Part shown: positions 6,360 through 9,306 of the stretch, in pieces
Numbering within the stretch: position 1 is the first letter of the stretch
Layout: each line of letters begins with the position of its first letter
Source of the DNA: Noviherbaspirillum sp.
GTDB taxonomy: Bacteria; Pseudomonadota; Gammaproteobacteria; Burkholderiales; Burkholderiaceae
DNA length: 9,306 nt
Reading direction: 5' to 3'
Assembly (NCBI GenBank): GCA_028292785.1
Contig: JAQGLQ010000036.1
Location: 1 to 9,306 of the forward strand
The notes under the pieces: model-generated
Databases searched by the model: none
Told to the model about the DNA's origin: nothing
What the model saw: only the letters and a program-made list of their open reading frames with translations
Program-made: the position numbers and the translations under genes

Positions 6360-6947
6360 ATGCGTTATTTAAAGTTTGCATTCCTGAGCTTGCTGCTGAC
6401 CGGCTGCGGAACCGTTAATTCCGTACGGTACGATACGCCGCTGCCGAGCACGACATCGTTCGAGTTCAAGGATGAACGCTCGCCTGAGGCACGCCACTCC
6501 AAACAGGCCAAGAGTCACAATGGGAAGATGGTTTACTTCGGCGACGACAACCTGAGTCCTCCCGGGCCGGAATTGCTGAAGGCGGCGCTGGAGTCCCGTC
6601 TGCATGCGGCGCTGAAAGGCAAAACCGTCTCGTTGAAAGAATTCACGGTATTTGTGTATGACGTTACCATGCCCCCCGAAGGCGATCGCCAGAAAGCGGC
6701 GGCATCCACTCCGGGCGGATATGCGGCGGCTCCGTTCGCCGGTTTGTTCCTCGGCGGTTTCGAGCGTGCGCGCAGCGACAAGGTCGTGCGCGTTCTGATT
6801 CGCGGCAATGTCGACCGCGCTGAATTTTCCACCACGTCGTCGGATACCTATCGCGGCCGCATCAGCGAGCGGGATGTGCAGGCGACCTTGTCCAAAGCGC
6901 TTGAAAAAGCGACGGTCGTGGTGCAGCAGACAGTCGTAAAGCGATGA
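6360..6947 (+). CDS. Predicted outer-membrane lipoprotein of unknown function
   Basis: The 195-residue product starts with a short lipoprotein signal: basic residues at positions 2 and 5, hydrophobic FAFLSLLL, then the lipobox LLTGC with Cys16 as the lipidated residue. Gly follows at +2, not Asp, so sorting to the outer membrane is expected. The mature part has no family I recognise. It includes a segment PELLKAALESRLHAALKG (about 70-87), a predicted strand EFTVFVYDVTMPPEGDRQ, a Gly/Ala-rich stretch GGYAAAPFAGLFLGGFERA (118-136) that may touch a membrane or form a turn, and a strand-rich end with VVRVLIRGNVDRAEF and a final helix. This layout recalls small lipoproteins that bind envelope partners. 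The start ATG 6360 has only a weak upstream GGCGG. A secreted-protein gene follows 21 bases later on the same strand, so the two are probably co-transcribed. A 969-base antisense frame over this gene is rejected as a shadow. Confidence 0.8.
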   Translation: MRYLKFAFLSLLLTGCGTVNSVRYDTPLPSTTSFEFKDERSPEARHSKQAKSHNGKMVYFGDDNLSPPGPELLKAALESRLHAALKGKTVSLKEFTVFVYDVTMPPEGDRQKAAASTPGGYAAAPFAGLFLGGFERARSDKVVRVLIRGNVDRAEFSTTSSDTYRGRISERDVQATLSKALEKATVVVQQTVVKR

Positions 6948-6968
6948 ATTCCTTAGCGTATAGGCCGT

Positions 6969-7394
6969 ATGCATCGTTCCCTGTATTCGATAGCTGCTTG
7001 GTTCATGCTGTTTTCCGCTCAAGCCCTTGCATGCGACCCGAAGCGCGCGGAAGAATTCTCCGACTTTTTCGCCAGCTTTCTCGAGGACAAATCCTTCGCG
7101 GTCAGCCGCACGACTTATCCCTCTGCCATCGTTCGCTACGAATATCGCATCGAGGATGGAAAACAGCAGATCACGGAGAGCCGGCGCAAAATGAGCAGGG
7201 AAGACGATATGCGTTTTCCGGGACTCGGTGAATACATGAAGTCGATCGGACTGGAAGCCAGGGTACAGGAAATCTCGACGAATGAAGCGGTCATGGAAAT
7301 ATTCAAGACAGGCAATACGGGCCTGCTCACTTATCATTTCTCACTGAATCGCGGCTGCTGGTTTCTGCGCGAGATTCAAAACCACTCCCTGTGA
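6969..7394 (+). CDS. Small secreted protein, DUF4348-like
   Basis: A 141-residue protein with a type I signal peptide: a hydrophobic stretch IAAWFMLFSAQ and cleavage after ALA at residue 21, leaving Cys22 as the first mature residue. The ALAC sequence lacks Leu at -3, so it is not a good lipobox, though lipidation cannot be excluded. The mature protein has FSDFFASFLEDKSFAVSRTTYP (residues 30-51, described here) and ends with TYHFSLNRGCWFLREIQNHSL. That layout, a phenylalanine-rich helix, a strand with R-x-x-YP, and a closing Trp-containing strand, resembles DUF4348 proteins as I remember them; no function is known for that family. Cys22 and Cys130 could form a disulphide in the periplasm. The gene has no clear ribosome site, so translation may be coupled to the lipoprotein gene upstream. 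It overlaps the earliest possible start of the ferredoxin gene by four bases. Confidence 0.75.
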   Translation: MHRSLYSIAAWFMLFSAQALACDPKRAEEFSDFFASFLEDKSFAVSRTTYPSAIVRYEYRIEDGKQQITESRRKMSREDDMRFPGLGEYMKSIGLEARVQEISTNEAVMEIFKTGNTGLLTYHFSLNRGCWFLREIQNHSL

Positions 7395-7438
7395 GCGCTT
7401 ATCCGCTAAGCTTCCGCGATATCGCAAAGAGTGAAAAC

Positions 7439-7741
7439 ATGTGTTTCCATCCCGATCCTTTTCTTGTCGTGGTTGAACCGGGCGGACTTGTGTTCGAAGC
7501 GACGGATTCACTGGTTTTGCTCGAGGCAGCACGGCTCGCGCATGTGGTCTTGCCTAGCTCCTGCAGAAACGGGACATGCCGGGAATGCATGTGCCGGCTG
7601 AAAAGCGGACGGGTAAGGTATCGGGTCGAGTGGCCCGGTCTGACGCCGGAGGAAAAGTTGGAGAACTATATTCTGCCGTGCGTTGCGGTTCCCGAAAGCG
7701 ACCTTGTCATCGTGGCGCCACGCGCGAGGACTCCGGGCTGA
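7439..7741 (+). CDS. Stand-alone plant-type [2Fe-2S] ferredoxin
   Basis: A 100-residue one-electron carrier of the cytoplasm. The cluster ligands are Cys42, Cys47 and Cys50 (CRNGTCREC, the CX4CX2C pattern) and Cys81 (YILPCVA). Cys52 is an extra cysteine two residues past the third ligand. The order of strand, helix ('LVLLEAARLA'), loop and cluster fits the ferredoxin fold seen in the C-terminal domains of oxygenase reductases, but no flavin or NAD domain is attached. I prefer the ATG at 7439, where the fold begins. A GTG at 7391 in the same frame overlaps the preceding stop codon but would add 16 residues of no evident fold and has no ribosome site. The reductase and acceptor are unknown. XylT-type ferredoxins, which repair extradiol dioxygenases, share the cluster spacing, so a link to the aromatic operon is possible but untested. 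Confidence 0.88.
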   Translation: MCFHPDPFLVVVEPGGLVFEATDSLVLLEAARLAHVVLPSSCRNGTCRECMCRLKSGRVRYRVEWPGLTPEEKLENYILPCVAVPESDLVIVAPRARTPG

Positions 7742-7747
7742 AGGTAC

Positions 7748-7770
7748 TAAAAATTATCTGGTAATTTTTA
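7748..7770 (+). terminator. AT-rich inverted repeat after the ferredoxin gene, weak terminator candidate
   Basis: Bases 7748-7756 and 7762-7770 form a perfect nine-pair stem around the loop TCTGG, seven bases after the ferredoxin stop. All pairs are A-T, so the stem is weak, but its 3' arm holds a run of five Ts. A second run of six Ts follows at about 7792-7797. It could end the lipoprotein-ferredoxin transcript, or be an operator for the next gene. Confidence 0.4.
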
Positions 7771-7835
7771 CGAGAAATCGCTGTCGTACGGATTTTTTAA
7801 AACTCGTTTGACCAACAACGGTGAGCGCTATGCCC

Positions 7836-7850
7836 CCGGCTCAATGCCGG
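7836..7850 (+). repeat. Small hairpin in the leader of the 81-residue gene
   Basis: CCGGC (7836-7840) pairs with GCCGG (7846-7850) around a five-base loop, 27 bases before the start codon of the next gene. It does not cover the ribosome site at about 7864-7869. It may be a leader structure or chance. Confidence 0.25.
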
Positions 7851-7877
7851 ACGTCCGTGTAAAAAAAGGAAATACTC

Positions 7878-8123
7878 ATGACCCGAAAAACCCTTTCCCA
7901 AGAGGAAATACAACAGTACATTCAGGTTCGCGTGAATTATCTGCGCGAAGTCCAGGAAGATAATGTGGAGCTGCACATTCCCATGCCCCACCGGCGCCAA
8001 GCCGATGCCGACGGCTGTAACTGGGGAATGGACAGGTTTGAGGGAGAAAAAGCATATGAACCCGATATCCGCGGGATCGTGCAGGAGGCGCAGAAAAAGT
8101 TCAATCTGCCTGATGTAGCTTGA
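7878..8123 (+). CDS. Small acidic protein of unknown function
   Basis: An 81-residue soluble protein with no signal peptide or membrane segment. I do not recognise a family. The first half, SQEEIQQYIQVRVNYLREVQ (7-26), looks like one long amphipathic helix. It is followed by a short block, VELHIPMPHRRQADADGC, that holds two His and one Cys and could bind metal, and then the motif GCNWGMDRFEG. The end, PDIRGIVQEAQKKFNLPDV, is a second helix. Acidic residues outnumber basic ones. The start ATG 7878 is preceded by an A-rich stretch with AAGGA about nine bases before it. The surrounding bases are clearly richer in A and T than the catabolic operon, which may mean later acquisition. The well-formed ribosome site and the balanced composition argue that it is translated. 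A frame on the other strand (7797-8000) is a shadow. Confidence 0.7.
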   Translation: MTRKTLSQEEIQQYIQVRVNYLREVQEDNVELHIPMPHRRQADADGCNWGMDRFEGEKAYEPDIRGIVQEAQKKFNLPDVA

Positions 8124-8173
8124 TAAAAATCATAGCGCGCATTCCTTTCCGTAGTGGACTGTAAAACCTTGTT

Positions 8174-8187
8174 TACCTTTAGAGGTA
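8174..8187 (+). repeat. Small hairpin between the two small genes
   Basis: TACCT (8174-8178) and AGGTA (8183-8187) pair around the loop TTAG, in the 94-base gap before the 58-residue gene. A broader imperfect pairing of GTTTACC with GGTTAAAC surrounds it. It is not followed by a T-run. It may be a small operator or leader element; support is slight. Confidence 0.2.
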
Positions 8188-8217
8188 GCGACGGTTAAAC
8201 ATGTCTGAGGCAGCGCG

Positions 8218-8394
8218 GTGCACATCATTCCGAAGTGGATAGTCAAAAAAGAAAAGATCGATGGAAAGGTCTGGTATTCGATCTATCGACGCTGGCTTTG
8301 GATGACGAAATTTTATGGGCGGTTCAGTACGAAGGATGAAGCGCTGAACAAGCTGCAGGCAATTTTTAATCGGAAGAAACTGCAGGAGTCATAG
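8218..8394 (+). CDS. Small, very basic, Trp-rich protein (58 residues, GTG start)
   Basis: This short gene is easily missed. It starts at GTG 8218, with GAGG seven bases upstream, and an in-frame TGA lies four codons before it, so no longer version exists on this start. The product has four Trp and many Lys and Arg (for example IVKKEKIDGK, YRRWLW, NRKK) with few acidic residues. The pattern PKWIVKKEKIDGKVWYSIY, then KFYGRFSTKDEALNKLQAIF, reads as two or three strands and one helix. It recalls small nucleic-acid-binding modules such as the arm domains of integrases, where F-x-T-K-x-E-A often opens the helix; this is inference from pattern only. There is no signal peptide. It follows the 81-residue gene after 94 bases on the same strand and converges on the metallophosphoesterase gene. 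Its codons are AT-rich compared with the left operon. I am fairly sure it is a real gene and have no firm function. Confidence 0.75.
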   Translation: MHIIPKWIVKKEKIDGKVWYSIYRRWLWMTKFYGRFSTKDEALNKLQAIFNRKKLQES

Positions 8395-8453
8395 AGCGAT
8401 GGCGCGGGCAGGTGGTTTTTGCTTTTTTACCGCTGCCGGAACGATTATTCTCG
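8395..8453. terminator. T-rich gap between convergent genes, possible terminator
   Basis: The 59 bases between the 58-residue gene and the metallophosphoesterase hold GGCAG and CTGCC, which can pair around an AT-rich loop that contains two T-runs (about 8416-8420 and 8423-8428). An inner GGT/ACC pairing is also possible. The T-runs lie inside the loop rather than after the stem, so this is not a clear intrinsic terminator, though the site between two stop codons is where one is expected. Confidence 0.25.
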
Positions 8454-9263
8454 TTACTCTTTATTCCACCCTGCGGGACCACCGCGGAATATCTGCGAAT
8501 CCGCTGGCATGAAAGTTCGCATATCCGGCTCCCAGCGGAAGCGTTCGACTGTAATGCGGGATGGCGTTGTGTGTATTACATTGAAGGAGTTTGTTTCTCC
8601 TCTGCCGCGCGTGGAAGTTGCGGTACCCGCCTGCACGAAAAGGGAGGCGTAACCTCCTACCTTGTAGCGCGTTGCGGTGCTGCCGGCATGGCTGACATGA
8701 ATGTGGCCTGCAAGTAAAATATCGACGCGGCAAGCCGAAAACATCGTCATTGCGGTCGAGGCGCTCCTGGCCAACGCGTCTTCGACGTACTGCTCCGGCA
8801 GATCGAACGGGTGATGCGTTACCACGATCTTGACTATCTTCTCATCGACGGGACACAGGCGCCGGCGAACCGTCTCGATCTGCGCATCGTCCATCCATCC
8901 ATTCTTGATAGTCAGTGAGCGTGCAGTATTGATTCCGACGACAGCGATTTCGTCATCGAGATAGAAGGGCGTCAGGTCGGAAGAAATGTATTTCAGATAT
9001 TTCGACAGCGGCCTGCCGAACCGGCTGAATAAATTATGGAGCGGTACATCGTGATTGCCCGGAACTACGATCTGGGGCTTGGGCAGGGCATCGAGAAAGC
9101 GGCGTGCGTCCTTGAATTGCCCTGAGCGCGCACGTTGCGTAAGGTCGCCGGATACGACAACGACATCCGGCGCGATTCTGTGAACGAGTTCAATGAGCGG
9201 CGTGATGATCGCTTCATCAATGCGCCCGAAATGGAGATCCGACAGATGTACGAGTGTACGCAT
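8454..9263 (-). CDS. Calcineurin-like metallophosphoesterase (CpdA-like phosphodiesterase family)
   Basis: A 269-residue cytoplasmic hydrolase that uses two metal ions to cut phosphomono- or diesters. All five blocks of the fold are present: Asp9 and His11 in HLSDLHFG, Asp40 in SGDLTQR, Asn70-His71 in PGNHD, His150/His151 in VVTHHPFD, and His187 and His189 in AGHIHVSH. The layout and length fit cyclic-AMP phosphodiesterase CpdA relatives and the broader DNA repair exonuclease-like group; which substrate it uses cannot be told from the sequence. There is no signal peptide. The start ATG 9263 is well set by GAGGAA a few bases upstream on the - strand. A + strand frame at 8412-8717 is its shadow. 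It is the first gene at this end of the window and its promoter would fall in the last 43 bases, or beyond the edge. It stands alone here, with no evident partner. Confidence 0.92.
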   Translation of the reverse strand: MRTLVHLSDLHFGRIDEAIITPLIELVHRIAPDVVVVSGDLTQRARSGQFKDARRFLDALPKPQIVVPGNHDVPLHNLFSRFGRPLSKYLKYISSDLTPFYLDDEIAVVGINTARSLTIKNGWMDDAQIETVRRRLCPVDEKIVKIVVTHHPFDLPEQYVEDALARSASTAMTMFSACRVDILLAGHIHVSHAGSTATRYKVGGYASLFVQAGTATSTRGRGETNSFNVIHTTPSRITVERFRWEPDMRTFMPADSQIFRGGPAGWNKE

Positions 9264-9306
9264 TGGTTCCTCGCTAAATAATTCCCCCGTAAGGATTTCC
9301 GGTGGT

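Noticed and set aside
6369..7337. 322-codon open frame on the - strand across the lipoprotein and secreted-protein genes
   Set aside because: It spans two + strand genes that each have a clear export signal. Its product is Arg/His/Phe-rich without motifs and no good ribosome site was seen, so it is treated as chance.
7808..7813. TTGACC as a promoter -35 box before the 81-residue gene
   Set aside because: No -10-like hexamer occurs 16-18 bases downstream; that stretch is GC-rich.

Overview
The window looks like chromosome from a GC-rich betaproteobacterium. Burkholderiales, perhaps an Oxalobacteraceae relative, is my inference from codon use, the style of the aromatic-catabolism genes and the small ferredoxin; no rRNA or other marker confirms it. 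I see no tRNA, rRNA, CRISPR array, insertion sequence or integrase.

Left third (1-4198, + strand): five genes in one direction form the end of what looks like an aromatic meta-cleavage operon. In order they are the 3' end of a class II aldolase/adducin-family gene (probably a decarboxylase), the ATPase and the periplasmic binding protein of a NitT/TauT-type ABC importer, a 2-hydroxymuconic semialdehyde dehydrogenase (XylG/DmpC type), and a 4-oxalocrotonate tautomerase (XylH/DmpI type). Together they suggest uptake of a small, probably carboxylated aromatic. Its ring-cleavage product would lose a carboxyl group, be oxidised to 2-hydroxymuconate and be isomerised toward central metabolism. The ring-cleavage dioxygenase, the importer permease and the later enzymes are not in the window and presumably lie upstream or elsewhere. 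A strong hairpin at 4208-4236 closes the operon.

Middle (4237-6110, - strand): a GT-B glycosyltransferase of 386 residues, preceded on its own strand by a 368-base gap and then a 114-residue protein of unknown function.

Right part (6360-8394, + strand): a tight cluster of an outer-membrane lipoprotein, a small secreted protein resembling DUF4348 proteins, and a stand-alone plant-type [2Fe-2S] ferredoxin. After a short AT-rich gap come two small genes of unknown function: an 81-residue acidic protein and a 58-residue, very basic, Trp-rich protein with a GTG start.

Right end (8454-9263, - strand): a calcineurin-like metallophosphoesterase with all the usual metal-binding motifs, convergent with the 58-residue gene.

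Most of the window is ordinary accessory or catabolic chromosome. The points most worth checking are the substrate of the left-hand operon and its missing permease, an Asn where the aldolase/decarboxylase usually has a metal-binding His, the two small orphan genes at 7878-8394, and the long untranslated stretch upstream of the glycosyltransferase.
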